A stretch of 64,000 nt of DNA from Deltaproteobacteria bacterium (GTDB taxonomy: Bacteria; Myxococcota_A; Polyangia; GCA-2747355; JADLHG01): positions 234,911 through 298,910 of the forward strand of contig JADLHG010000009.1 of assembly GCA_020848905.1 (NCBI GenBank), in the 5' to 3' direction. The stretch's first letter is position 1; every line of letters starts with the position of its first letter. The translations under genes and the position numbers were made by a program. The notes beneath the pieces are model-generated. The model saw only the letters and a list, made by a program, of their open reading frames with translations. It made no database searches and had not been told where the DNA came from. Of the stretch, positions 1 to 12,111 are shown one piece after another.

Positions 1-2095
<2,095 letters not shown>

Positions 2096-2099
<4 letters not shown>

Positions 2100-5000
2100 G
2101 GCGCCCGCCCGAGGGCCTGCGTGAGGGCGGAGAGCGCGTCCTGCCAGCCCGCCTCGTCGGCCGAGATCGGGATCACGGCGAAGCCCTGCTCCTCGAGGCG
2201 CGCGGCGAGCGGGGCCTGCGCGTCTTCGATCACCACCACGAAGTCTTGGCGCCAGACGAGGGGTAGGCGCGCCTCGCCGAGGGGAAGGGCCGCGTCATCG
2301 GGTGAGGGGAGACCCAGCTCGGCCACGCGCTCGCGAAAGCGCGCGGCGGCTCCCGGGAGCGCGGCGACGGGCGCGGACCCCGTGCGGCGGCGCGGGGGCG
2401 GAGCGCTCTCGACCGCCCCGGTCCTCGAGCCGGCAAGGCGCAAGAGGAGCTCGCGCAGCTCCGGGTCCCGGCGGTCGAGGAGCTCGTGCTCCGGCTGGTT
2501 GAAGTAGGACATCAGACATCCATAGCAGGCGGCGACGCAGGCCGTCCCCGGCCGTTCGCGGAGTCCGCCCGCGTCGGGAGGCAGCCCCCCCTCCTCCGGC
2601 AGCTCGAAGTGCAGGAGCTCGAGCGCTCGCCGCGCCACTCGCGCGAGGGCCTTTGGCTCCGCCACGAGGCGCGTGAGCACCCCCGCGCCCCCCTCGGTGG
2701 CCTCGTAGAAGAGGAAGCCCTTGCGAGCCTCGCGGCTCGGGAGCGGCTCGGCGAGGAGCTCGCCCTGCTCGAGCTGGTAACGGGTCTCGATCCCCCGCAG
2801 GAGCGCGTACTGCAGGGTGGTCAGCGTGACCGGCGAGAAGTCCTGGCGCGTGGGTCGAAGGAGCAGCGCGTTCTTGTGGTCCTGCACGCAGGGCACGATG
2901 CGCTGGGGGGGCACGGCCGTCGGGTCCTCGCCCTCCGCGTCCTCGTCGGCGTTCTTGGCCCAGTAGCCCGAGATGGGGTTCATGAGGAAGCCGTGGACGG
3001 CGCGGTCGGCACGGCGCCGAAGCCCCTTGTTGAGGCGGGTGATCGTGGCTCCCGCCCCGAAGGAGAGCTCGGCAAGGGGTCCGCGCGCGTCGAGCGCCTG
3101 GACGCGGCGCACGTCGAGCACATGGTCGCGCGTGGCCCAGGCGAAGGTCGTCTGCAGCTCGAAGCCCTGCCGCTGGCGCTCCTCGTCATTGGCCGTGATG
3201 CGCTCGGCCGGCCAGGTGCCGACGTTCTCGATGCGAAGGATGTCCCGCACCTGCTCGGCGTCCCCGAGCGGCGCGCGGCAGGCGTGGCAGAGGGAGCTCT
3301 CGTCCTCGAAGTGCGCGGCGCCGCACGAGGCGCAGATGCGCACGGCCAGGGTCGGCAGGCGCGTCTCCGCCCCCGTCGCCTCGGACCAGGCGGCGCCGAG
3401 CAGGGTTCGCACGACGCGGTAGGCGCGCCCCTCGTGGTAGATGAGGCTCCGCGGTCCAAACTCGGCCACGGCGAGAAAGCGCGGACGCTGGAGGTACGTT
3501 TCCCGGCCGCGTCCGTCGGGCGGCGGTGGCACGAAGGCGCGCAGCGGCAGGCGCGGGAAGTTGTAGCCCGGCAGAAAGCCCTCGGTGGCGAGATAGCGGT
3601 AGACGTAGAAGTCGCCGGAGCGCTCGTGGATCGACTGCTGCAAGAGCTCGAGCTGCGCGAGGGCCTGCGCGTGCCGGGCCTTGGCCTCGCTCCGCTCCCG
3701 AGGGCGGGCCGCGTAGCTATCGAGGACGCGGCGCGCGGCGTCCCGCTGCAGCTCGGCGCTGGCGAAGAGGTCGCGCCAGCGGTCGAAGGCCCGGCGGAAG
3801 CGCTCGAAGGCCGCCTCGACGAGCTCGCGCGCGAACGGCTCGGGGCCCGGATACCAGGGCGCCCGCTCGGCGGTGAGCTCGGGCTCGAGCGATGCGAGCA
3901 GACGCTCGAGCCGCACCACGGCGCGGGGCCCGACGGGGGGCGCGCACAGGCGCTGGACCAGCTCGGCCTTGAGAGGCCGACTGCGGTCGGGGAGCACGAG
4001 CAGCTCGGCGATCGAGGGCTCGAGCGGCGTCTCGGTCGAGGCGAGCCAGGTGGCGAGGAGGTGGCTCTCCACGAGCTCGCGGTTCGAGAGGTCGAGGATC
4101 GGTGGGCGCACCTCCCCGTGCACCATGGCCTTCGGGTCGCGGAAGAAGTACTGGTCGTGCGGGCTCTGGGCGGCGCAATAGGTCAGGACGAGCGCGGCCT
4201 GGCCTCCGCGGCCCGCGCGACCGCTCCGCTGCGCGTAGTTGGCGGGCGTCGGCGGCACGTTGCGCAGGTGGACGGCGTTGAGGCTCGAGATGTCCACGCC
4301 GAGCTCCATCGTCGGGGAGCAGAAGAGCACGGGCAGAAAGCGCGTGGACTCGCCGAGGGACTGGACCTCTTCCGTCCGCTCCGCAAGGTCGCGACGCTCG
4401 TGCTCTCCGTACCGGAAGCGTTTCTCGCGGATGGCGCGGCGGGCCCCCTCGACCTGCGCGGTATGCTCGCGCGCCTCGAAGCCGAAGAGGGGGTGCTCGG
4501 GCTGTCCCAGCACCGCGGCCAGGTTCGCGTAGAGGCCGCGGAAGAAGGTGTTGGCCCGCGAGCCGCCGCGGGCCGGATCGGGGTGGCCCCGGCGGAAGAC
4601 CACGCAGGCGTCGTTCAGGCGGTAGCCTTTGAGCGCATCGAAGGGCGTGACCTCCTCGGAGACCAGGCCGTGCGCGCGCGCCGCGGCGAGGAGCGCCTCG
4701 ATCAGCCGGTCGAGCTCCTCCGCTCTGAGCCGGCGGGCGATCGTCGCGTCGGACCAGAGCCGGCGCCCGCTCGGGGCCTGGGAAGAGCGGAGGAGCCGAC
4801 CGAGAGCGCTCCGCGCGCCGCCCCGCACGAGGAGATCTTCATCCCGCATCCGCGTCTCACGTCGCGCCGGGGCGGCGACCATCAGCCAGCGCCCGCTCGG
4901 CGGCTTCTCGTCGCGAGAGAGCCCCCAAGGGGCTCGCAGCCGCGCGTGAGATCGGTCCGCGAGCTGCTCGACCGTCGCGGGCTCGAGCACCTGGCTGCGC

Positions 5001-7444
5001 ACGGCCAGGGAGCGCCGGAGATGATCGAAGAGTTCGAGGTAGACCGCCTCCCGGACCTCCGGCGTCGCATGGCGCAAGAGCTCGGGCGCGTCCGCGAACT
5101 CGCTGTCGTCGGCGGCGAGCTCCTCGAGGCCGAGGTAGCTCACCTCGAGGAGGCCGAGGTCTTCGAGGTTCGGGTTCGTGTAGCGCCAGCCGCGTCGCTG
5201 ATCGAACCAGGCGCGATAGGCGAGCACCTGACGGAGCGTTCCCTCCGCGTCCTGGAGGTTGAATCCCTTGAGCCCGGCCTCGAGCAGCCATTCCGCGCGC
5301 AGCTCCGCGTGCGCGCCGTCGAAGCCCAGGGCGCGCTGCTGGGCCAGGCCGAGCTCGTCGCTCCGCAGCCCCGCCTCGCCGGCCGCCTCGAGCGCGGCGT
5401 AGAAGGACCCGCGGACGAGAGAGACGAAGATGAAGTCGTTGAAGTGACCCGCCTGGAGGGCCGCGTCCTGGCGATTGTCGGAGAAGCCGAGGAGCTTGCG
5501 CGTGTAGCGGTCGAGCCCCGAGTCGGCCTCGTGGAGCGCCCGCAGCACGCTGGTCACGAGCACCGTGGTCGCCGAGCTTCGGCCCTCGGAGGAGAGCGAG
5601 GCCAGCCGCGTGCGGTCGCGGGCCGAGGTGGCGTGCGCCGTGCGGCAGCGCAGGCAGAAGCGGAAGCGCCCGGGAATGAGCCAGCCGGGCGTGCCCGTGC
5701 CGAGGAGCCCCCCCGGGCTCACGCGCACCTCCTGCACGCGCGCGCCGCGATAGGAGCTCTTCAGGCGCGGGGCCCCGTCCGCGTCGTGCTCGAGCCAGGC
5801 CTCGGGGTAGTCCGCGTCGCGGGCGGCGAAGTCGAAGTCGGCGTCAACGGGCGCCGGGACGAGGAAGCCGATCCCCTGGGTCTCGAGCGCCGCAGCGTCG
5901 GCCTCGGCCTCGGGCGCGAGCGCCATGGTGTCGTCGATGTCGCGCGGTAGCACGCGCGTCTCGGCGCCATCCGTGGCGAGCCGTACGGGGTGAGCCTCCT
6001 GGCCGCACTCGCGACAGAAGTGGAGCGGGTAGAGCCGCTTTTCCGGCGCACCGGGCAAGAAGTGCTGCCCCTCGACGGTCACGCTGCGCTGGCCGGGCGG
6101 CTCGAAGGTCGCGTAGGCGTTCCCCGCGCCGGAAAGAAACTGGTGCAGCTTGAAGGCGAAGAAGCCCCGCGAGCTGTCCCCCGGCCGGCCAGTGCGCACC
6201 TGCTCGGGAAGGCTCGAGACGAGGAGCAGCTCGCGCAGCGCCGCCCGACAGGCGTCCACGTCGCGACCCGCGTCCCGGCTGAGCGCGTCGGAGGCCTCGC
6301 CCAGGCTGAGCGGGCGCGCGCGCACCCACTGGCTATCGGCCTCGGACCAGGTCACGCCGAGGCGCGTCTCGACCCAGATCGCCAGGGGGTGCTCGCGCAG
6401 CTCCGCGTCGGAGATGCTCTCCGGCAACCCGGCGTCGATCGACGGACCGAGCAGCGGACGCACCTTCTCGTGATCGAGGTCGGCGCAGGTCACGCGCTCG
6501 AGGGACTCCGTGATCACGTTCGACTCGGGAACCTCGACGGCGAAGAGCTTCGAGGCCACCTCGGCCACCACGCGCTTCTTGTCCTCGAGGGTCCCCTCGC
6601 TGGCCATCGTCGCGGAGGTCCCCACGCAGAGGAGGCCCTTCGGCGCGAGCCGCTCGCGCACCCGACGCACGAGCAGCGCCACGTCCGCGCCCTGCCGTCC
6701 CCGGTAGGTGTGGAGCTCGTCGAGCACGAGGAACCGGAGGCCCGCGCAGTTGCCGATCACCGTGCGGTCGAGCTCGTCCTGTCGGGTCAGGAGGAGCTCG
6801 AGCATCATGAAGTTGGTGAGCAGGATGTCGGGCGGTTGGCGAGCGATCGCTTGGCGCTCCAAAGCGTCCGCCTGGCCCGTGTAGCTGGCAAAGGTTACGA
6901 GGCGCGGGCCGGCCTTCTGCCGGGCGTACTTCTCGAGCTCCTCGAGCTGGCTGTTCGCGAGCGCGTTCATGGGATAGATGACGATCGCGCGCGTGCGCGG
7001 CGGGGCGGCCGGCTCCCGTTCCTTCTCCCGCAGCACCTCGCTGAAGATCGGCAGGAAGAAGCAGAGCGACTTGCCCGAGCCTGTGCCCGTGGTCACGACG
7101 TAGCTCTCGCCCTCGGCCGCGATGGCGATGGCCTGGTGCTGGTGGCGGTAGAGCGACAGAGGCACGCCCGCCGGAGACCCGGGCGTCGGCGGACCACGAA
7201 AGTACTCGGCAGTTCGCGGCGCGAGGAGGCCCTTGGCGATGACTTGCTCGAGGCTCTCCGCCCGCTCGTAGCTCGGGTTGAGCTGAATGAGCGCCGGGGG
7301 CCAGAAGCGCTCCTCGGCGTAGAGCTCCTCGATGCGCCGCCGCAGGTCCTCGGCGTAGATCGTGGTGAAGGAGCGCGCGAAGCTCGCGTACTCGGCCACC
7401 ACGCGGTCGCGCAGCGCGAAGACGTCGAGGCCAGTCCGGGTCAC
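2096..7444 (-). CDS. Large DEAD/DEAH-box helicase with C-terminal DUF1998-like region (DrmA/DrmB- or DruE-like)
   Basis: This 1782-residue ATPase has Walker A GTGSGKS (about 120-126), a DELH box inside LVLDELHTYRGRQGADV (about 240-254), and a SAT motif (about 277-279). The second RecA lobe carries SPTMELGVDISSLN and NYAQRSGRAGRGG. Cys pairs occur in the middle (HFCRECG) and later (CASCG...CHAC). The C-terminal region with CVAACYGCLMSYFNQ resembles the DUF1998 Cys cluster. DEAD helicase plus DUF1998 is the organisation of Druantia DruE, and of DISARM DrmA and DrmB if fused. Start is GTG at 7444, with an in-frame stop five codons upstream. It is followed by the SNF2 helicase with a 4-base overlap. 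It probably acts on phage or foreign DNA; nuclease or methylase partners, if any, lie outside the window. Confidence 0.85.
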
Positions 7445-7510
7445 GCGGTGAGCCCCCTACCCATGCGAGGAGGATGCCGGAAGCCGTGACTACTCACAAG
7501 GTCCGGAGGT

Positions 7511-9388
7511 CTACTTCCGCTTCTTCACCGGCTTGCGGATGCCGAAGACGCGGATCTTGTGCACCAGCGTGCGGAGCGGGATGCGCAAGCGGCGGGCGGC
7601 TTCGGTCTGGTTCCAGCCGGACTGCTCCAGCGCGTCGGCGAGGAGGTGGATCTGATAGCGCTCGAGGCGGGTGCGGAAGTCCAGGTCCTCGTCCCCCGGC
7701 TGGGGCGGCAGCGAGGGAATGGCCGGCAGCGAGGTCGCGCTGCCGCGGCCGCGCACGCGCTCGAGCAGGTCATCCTCGTCGATCTGCGTGCCCTGCGCGA
7801 CGAAGGCCGCGCGGTGGATCACGTTGCGGAGCTCGCGCACGTTGCCGGGCCAGCCGTAGCGCAGGAGCCACGCGGCGGCGGCCGGGGTGAGCCCCTCGAG
7901 CTGGCGGCCGTGCAGCTCGTTCGCCTCCTCGAGGAAGCTCTCGGCCAGCGGCCCGATCTCCTCGGGGCGCTCGCGCAGCGGCGGCACCCGCAGGGTCATG
8001 GCGTTCAGCCGGTAGAGGAGGTCGCTGCGGAAGGTGCCCGCGTGGCACATGGCCTCCAGGTCCTGGTTCGTGGCGGCGATGACCCGCACGTCCACGTCGA
8101 TCTCCTTCGTCCCACCGACCCGACGGATGACGTGCCCCTCGAGCGCGCGGAGCAGCGCGACCTGCGCCTTGGGCGGCAGCTCGCCGATCTCGTCGAAGAA
8201 GAGCGTCCCGCCGTCGGCCTGTTCGAAGATCCCTTTGCGCTGCTCGCTCGCGCCGGTGAAGGCGGCCCGCTCGTGCCCGAAGAGCGTGGCCTCGATCAGC
8301 TCGGGGGGAATCGCCCCGCAGTTGAGCGAGCAGAGGCGTCGCGCGCGCCGCGGTCCGGCGCGATGGATCGCGAGCGCGAGGAGCTCCTTGCCCACCCCCG
8401 TCTCGCCGGCGATGAGCACCGGAATCCCCGTGTGCCCGAGCCGCTCCGCGGTGGTGAAGAGGTCGCGCATCGTCTCGTTGTGAACGACGGGAGCCCCCAC
8501 CCCGCCGAGCTCGAGAGGAAAGGCGAGCCCCGCCTCGGCCGTGTCGGCGACGGCGACTACGGGCAGAGCCAGCGTGGCCCTCTGCACGGCCGACCAGACG
8601 TGGTCGATCAGTGCCTCGATGGTGCGCGCCCCGTCGGGGTAGATGCCGAACCCGATCTGCAGCGACGGTTCACCCTCGAGGCGTCCCGCGAGAATCGCCT
8701 CGGTGAGCGTCTGCACCTGGCTGGCCCCGGACTCGGGCAAGAGGATCTCCATCACGTCGGGTCCGTAGAGACCCACGCGATCCACCGAGCGGAGGAGCGC
8801 CCGTACTCGCGGGCACCAGCGACAGAGGTGCCCTTCGCCCCCGCGCGCCGCGCGCACCATCAGGAGCGCCATGCGGCGGTTGAAGACGCGGCACCTTTGC
8901 GCCTCCTCCTCCAGGCGGCTCAGGAAGCGGTCGTGGCTCGGGAGCCCATAGAGCGCGCTCTCCTTGGGCGACAGCGCGTGGACCAGCACCACCACCGACC
9001 CGAGCATCAGCTCGTCGCCGGGGCGGGCGCGGCTGCGGCTCACGCGGGCGCCGTTGATCCAGGTACCGTTCGTGGAGCCCAGGTCCTCGATCCACAGCTC
9101 GCCATCGATCACCTCGAAGCGGGCGTGCTGACGCGAGAGGCTGTGGTCCCGGATCGGCACATCGGCCGGCGGCTCGCGCCCGACGATCTTGCCGAGCCCC
9201 GGCGAGAGTCCAACCACCTGCGCGCCGTCGCGGTGGTAGATCACGAGCGAGGTGGCTCCCTCGTGGCTGCGGGCCTGTTCGAGCAGTCCGAGGAGATCGT
9301 CCGGGATGCGGACCGTCATCCCCGTCGGCGCAGGTGTGGCGTCTAAGTCGTCTCGGCTCACGTCGTCGTCTCCCCCGGAAGCGCTCAC
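7511..9388 (-). CDS. FHA-domain sigma-54-dependent transcriptional activator
   Basis: This 625-residue enhancer-binding protein has four parts. An N-terminal FHA domain (about 50-130) carries SRQHARFEV and DLGSTNGTWING. A middle region (about 145-270) looks like a degenerate cyclase-type fold. The AAA+ domain (about 285-520) has Walker A GETGVGKE, Walker B TLFFDEIGELP and R-fingers. A Fis-type helix-turn-helix lies at the C-terminus (NQTEAARRLRIPLRTLVHKI). FHA domains bind phosphothreonine, so input probably comes from a Ser/Thr kinase, as in myxobacteria. The loop that contacts sigma-54 reads AAFTGA rather than GAFTGA. Start is GTG at 9388 with GGAG upstream. Its stop lies 66 bases from the helicase start, and it is 12 bases downstream of the MFS gene on the same strand. 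Confidence 0.95.
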   Translation of the reverse strand: MSASGGDDDVSRDDLDATPAPTGMTVRIPDDLLGLLEQARSHEGATSLVIYHRDGAQVVGLSPGLGKIVGREPPADVPIRDHSLSRQHARFEVIDGELWIEDLGSTNGTWINGARVSRSRARPGDELMLGSVVVLVHALSPKESALYGLPSHDRFLSRLEEEAQRCRVFNRRMALLMVRAARGGEGHLCRWCPRVRALLRSVDRVGLYGPDVMEILLPESGASQVQTLTEAILAGRLEGEPSLQIGFGIYPDGARTIEALIDHVWSAVQRATLALPVVAVADTAEAGLAFPLELGGVGAPVVHNETMRDLFTTAERLGHTGIPVLIAGETGVGKELLALAIHRAGPRRARRLCSLNCGAIPPELIEATLFGHERAAFTGASEQRKGIFEQADGGTLFFDEIGELPPKAQVALLRALEGHVIRRVGGTKEIDVDVRVIAATNQDLEAMCHAGTFRSDLLYRLNAMTLRVPPLRERPEEIGPLAESFLEEANELHGRQLEGLTPAAAAWLLRYGWPGNVRELRNVIHRAAFVAQGTQIDEDDLLERVRGRGSATSLPAIPSLPPQPGDEDLDFRTRLERYQIHLLADALEQSGWNQTEAARRLRIPLRTLVHKIRVFGIRKPVKKRK

Positions 9389-9400
9389 AGACTCTCCATC

Positions 9401-10705
9401 TTAACCCGCCTGCTCGTCGACGTCACGAGCTCGCAGCGCCGCTTCGGCCCGCAGGCTGTCGCGCCGCACGAAGGGCGCGGCGGCGAGCCAGAAGAGCCCG
9501 CTCACCACGATCACGAGCGCGGTGTAGCTGAAGGCCGTGCCGAGGTCGCTGCGGTCGGCCACGCGGCCGATGAGCACCGGCGAGGTCATCTCCCCGAGGG
9601 CGTGTACGATCAGGGTGTTGAGCGCGAAGCCGGTGGCGCGCAGGCGCGGCTCGACGACGTTGGCGAGCACCGTATTCGCGGGACCCGTGTTCACGAAGAG
9701 CAGCAGCACGGCGACGGCCATGGCAGTCCAATAGATCATCGGCTGCTTCGACGCGGTCAGTAGGTAGAGCAGCGGAAAAGCGCCGAGGGTCGCCACCCCC
9801 GAGACCACCGCGTGGGCCCCGGGACGCCGCGCGGCCAGCCGGTCGCTCAGCCAGCCCCCGCCGAGGGTGCCGAGGATCCCCATGCTGACGGCCGCCAGCC
9901 CGAAGTAGAGGTCGGCCTGCTCGAGCGTCAGCCCGCGCTCGAGGTGCAGAAAGGTGGGCATCCAGTAGGAGAGCCCGTTCATGGCGAAGCCGTAGGCCGT
10001 CATGGCCAGGGTATCGAGCAGGTAGCTCGGGTTCGTGAGGAGCGCGGCATAGGCGGCGACGCCGAGGCGGCGTCCTTGATAGCGGGACAGGGCCTCGGCA
10101 TCCAGCCCCTCGGCCGCCCCGCGCGTGGGCTCCCGGATGAAGAAGATGAGGAGGCCGCCGACGAGACCGGCCAGTCCCACGCCCGCAACGGCCACCCGCC
10201 AGCCGAGGCGGGTCCCCACCTCGCCGCCGATGATGTAGGCCAGCGCGCCACCCAGCGGCAGGGAGGCGTAGAGCACCCCGAGGGCGCGACCCCGCTCCTG
10301 CGCCGGATAAAGATCGGTGACCAGCGTCGGGGTGATGGTGCTATAAGCGGACTGTCCGAGCCCCACGATGGCCCGCGTGACGAGCATCTGGCGGAAGCTC
10401 TGCACGAGGCCACCGGCCGCCGCGGCCAGACCCCAGGTCAGCATGCCTGCACCGAGGAGGATGCGGCGCGGCAGGCGGTCGCCGAGCACGCCGAAGAGGG
10501 GCGAGCTGAGCATGAACACCAGCAGAAAGGCGGGCATGAAGTAGCCGAGCTCCTCCTTGCTGAGCGGCGCGAAGGTTTTCTCGAGCAGCGGCAGGAGCGA
10601 GGCCAAGAGGTAGCGCCCCACGTACGTGATGAGATTCAGACCAAAGAGCAGCGACAGAATCACCCTCGGGCGAGCCAGGGGGTGTGTCGAAAGGGGAAGG
10701 GTCAT
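9401..10705 (-). CDS. MFS transporter (spinster-like)
   Basis: This 434-residue, highly hydrophobic protein has about 12 predicted membrane segments. The motif-A loop GDRLPRR lies between TM2 and TM3. It begins with TM1 about 14 residues after the chosen ATG at 10705. The frame stays open upstream to 10849, but those residues are Ser/Ala/Pro-rich and not transporter-like, so the internal ATG is preferred. The motif order resembles the spinster/sugar-phosphate branch of the major facilitator superfamily; the substrate cannot be read from sequence. Its 3' end is 12 bases from the FHA regulator, suggesting co-transcription. Its 5' end overlaps or abuts the divergent outer membrane protein gene. 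Confidence 0.85.
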   Translation of the reverse strand: MTLPLSTHPLARPRVILSLLFGLNLITYVGRYLLASLLPLLEKTFAPLSKEELGYFMPAFLLVFMLSSPLFGVLGDRLPRRILLGAGMLTWGLAAAAGGLVQSFRQMLVTRAIVGLGQSAYSTITPTLVTDLYPAQERGRALGVLYASLPLGGALAYIIGGEVGTRLGWRVAVAGVGLAGLVGGLLIFFIREPTRGAAEGLDAEALSRYQGRRLGVAAYAALLTNPSYLLDTLAMTAYGFAMNGLSYWMPTFLHLERGLTLEQADLYFGLAAVSMGILGTLGGGWLSDRLAARRPGAHAVVSGVATLGAFPLLYLLTASKQPMIYWTAMAVAVLLLFVNTGPANTVLANVVEPRLRATGFALNTLIVHALGEMTSPVLIGRVADRSDLGTAFSYTALVIVVSGLFWLAAAPFVRRDSLRAEAALRARDVDEQAG

Positions 10706-12023
10706 CGGGCCTCGTCGCTCCTCGTCGGTCCCGGCCCCGCTCCCCCGCGCGGGCGCCGTCTTCGTCGGACTCGTGCTGCTAGCCGGCCTGCTCGCCGGAC
10801 CGCTGGCCGCGCCGGCCCACGCCGCCAAGCCCGACCAACTGAAGCCCAACCGCTACGAGGTCGGCGCCGTCCCGGCCCTCGGCGGGGACACGGACGTCGG
10901 CTTCGGCTTCGGGGCCGTGCTCTCGCTGGCTCGCTTCCAGGCCGGATACTACCCCTTCCGCTGGCGTCTCGAGCTCCAAGGTTACCTTACCGTGAAGGAG
11001 CGCCCCGAGGGAGGCGTCGAGTGGCCTTTTCACGACCACTATCTGAAGCTGGACCTCCCCGGGCTGCTGAGTCCGCGCCTGCGCTGGACCTTGCGCGTCG
11101 GATTCAGTCGCTTCGTCACCGCAGGGTACTACGGCCTCGGCAACGCCGCACCCGCGGTGTCGCGAGCCGACGCCTTCGACCCGACGCTCCAGCCGCGCGA
11201 ATACAACGAGGCCCTGCGCTACCACCAGTTCGACCGCGTCTTCCCGCGAGCGCTGGCCAACGTCCGTGTCACCCTGCGCAAGGAGTTGCAGCTCTTCTTC
11301 GCCGGCACCGCGGCCTTCAACGACCTGCGCCTCTACCCGGGGAGCAAGCTGGCCGAGGACGTGGCGAGCGGCCCTCCGGCGGTGCGCGGAATGCTCTTCG
11401 GCGCGTCGCGCCACCTGACCCTGCAGGGCGACGCGGGCGTGCTCTGGGACAGCCGCGACCACGACATGGTGCCGAGGTCCGGCGTCCTGCACGAGGCGTC
11501 GCTGCGGGCCGGGACCTTCGAGGAGGGGCGGGTCTACGGCGGCTTCAACGTGACCTTGCGCTTCTTCCACGCCTTCTTCCGCGACTACCTGACCCTCGCC
11601 GCGCGCGCGGTCTTCGACCTGCTCTTCGGCCAGGTCCCCGTCTACGAGCTGGCCCGCTACGGGGGGCTCTTTCCCGACTATGGGCCGGGAGGAAGCACCT
11701 CCGTGCGAGGCGTCCCGGGGCAGCGTTACCACGGCAAGCTCAAGCTCGTCGGAAACCTGGAGCTGCGCAGCAAGTGGCTGCCCTTCACGGTCCTCAAGCA
11801 GCGCTTCAACGTGGGGACCGTGGTCTTCGCCGACGCGGGCCGCGTCTGGGCCGACTACACCGAGCGGCCGGAGCTCGACGGTAAAGGCCTCGGCTTGAAG
11901 GTGGGCGCGGGCGGCGGGGTCCGCCTGCAGTGGGGCGAGGCCTTCATGATCCGCACCGACGTGGCCTGGTCTCCGGACGCCTCGCCGATCGGCTTCTACG
12001 TCGACATCTTCCATATCTTCTAG
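10626..12023 (+). CDS. BamA/TamA (Omp85)-like outer membrane beta-barrel protein
   Basis: The protein has a hydrophobic export segment (FVGLVLLAGLLAGPLAAPAHA) cut before AKPDQ, then an amphipathic beta-strand-rich barrel. Features of the D15/surface-antigen barrel include a glycine-rich GGSTSVRG loop followed by a strand with GNLELR, FADAGRVW, and a C-terminal strand ending in Phe (FYVDIFHIF), the usual BAM recognition signal. At about 465 codons it lacks room for five POTRA domains, so it is a barrel-only or short Omp85 relative and not BamA itself. The only ATG/GTG/TTG starts in frame are ATGs at 10626 and 10629. They give an unusually long n-region and would overlap the divergent MFS start by about 80 bases, so the true start is uncertain. 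Confidence 0.75.
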   Translation: MMRFRPKSSDRITLGRARGCVERGRVIGPRRSSSVPAPLPRAGAVFVGLVLLAGLLAGPLAAPAHAAKPDQLKPNRYEVGAVPALGGDTDVGFGFGAVLSLARFQAGYYPFRWRLELQGYLTVKERPEGGVEWPFHDHYLKLDLPGLLSPRLRWTLRVGFSRFVTAGYYGLGNAAPAVSRADAFDPTLQPREYNEALRYHQFDRVFPRALANVRVTLRKELQLFFAGTAAFNDLRLYPGSKLAEDVASGPPAVRGMLFGASRHLTLQGDAGVLWDSRDHDMVPRSGVLHEASLRAGTFEEGRVYGGFNVTLRFFHAFFRDYLTLAARAVFDLLFGQVPVYELARYGGLFPDYGPGGSTSVRGVPGQRYHGKLKLVGNLELRSKWLPFTVLKQRFNVGTVVFADAGRVWADYTERPELDGKGLGLKVGAGGGVRLQWGEAFMIRTDVAWSPDASPIGFYVDIFHIF

Positions 12024-12111
12024 TCGGCGGAGCCGCGGGGCGCGCGCCGCGCGACAGTGACGACTTCGCCCGTGTCGGGCGAACCCTCGTCGAGTATCAT
12101 GGCTTCATGCG

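Noticed and set aside
2486..5950. Plus-strand open frame of 1154 codons
   Set aside because: Antisense to the DEAD/DUF1998 helicase; typical of high-G+C DNA.
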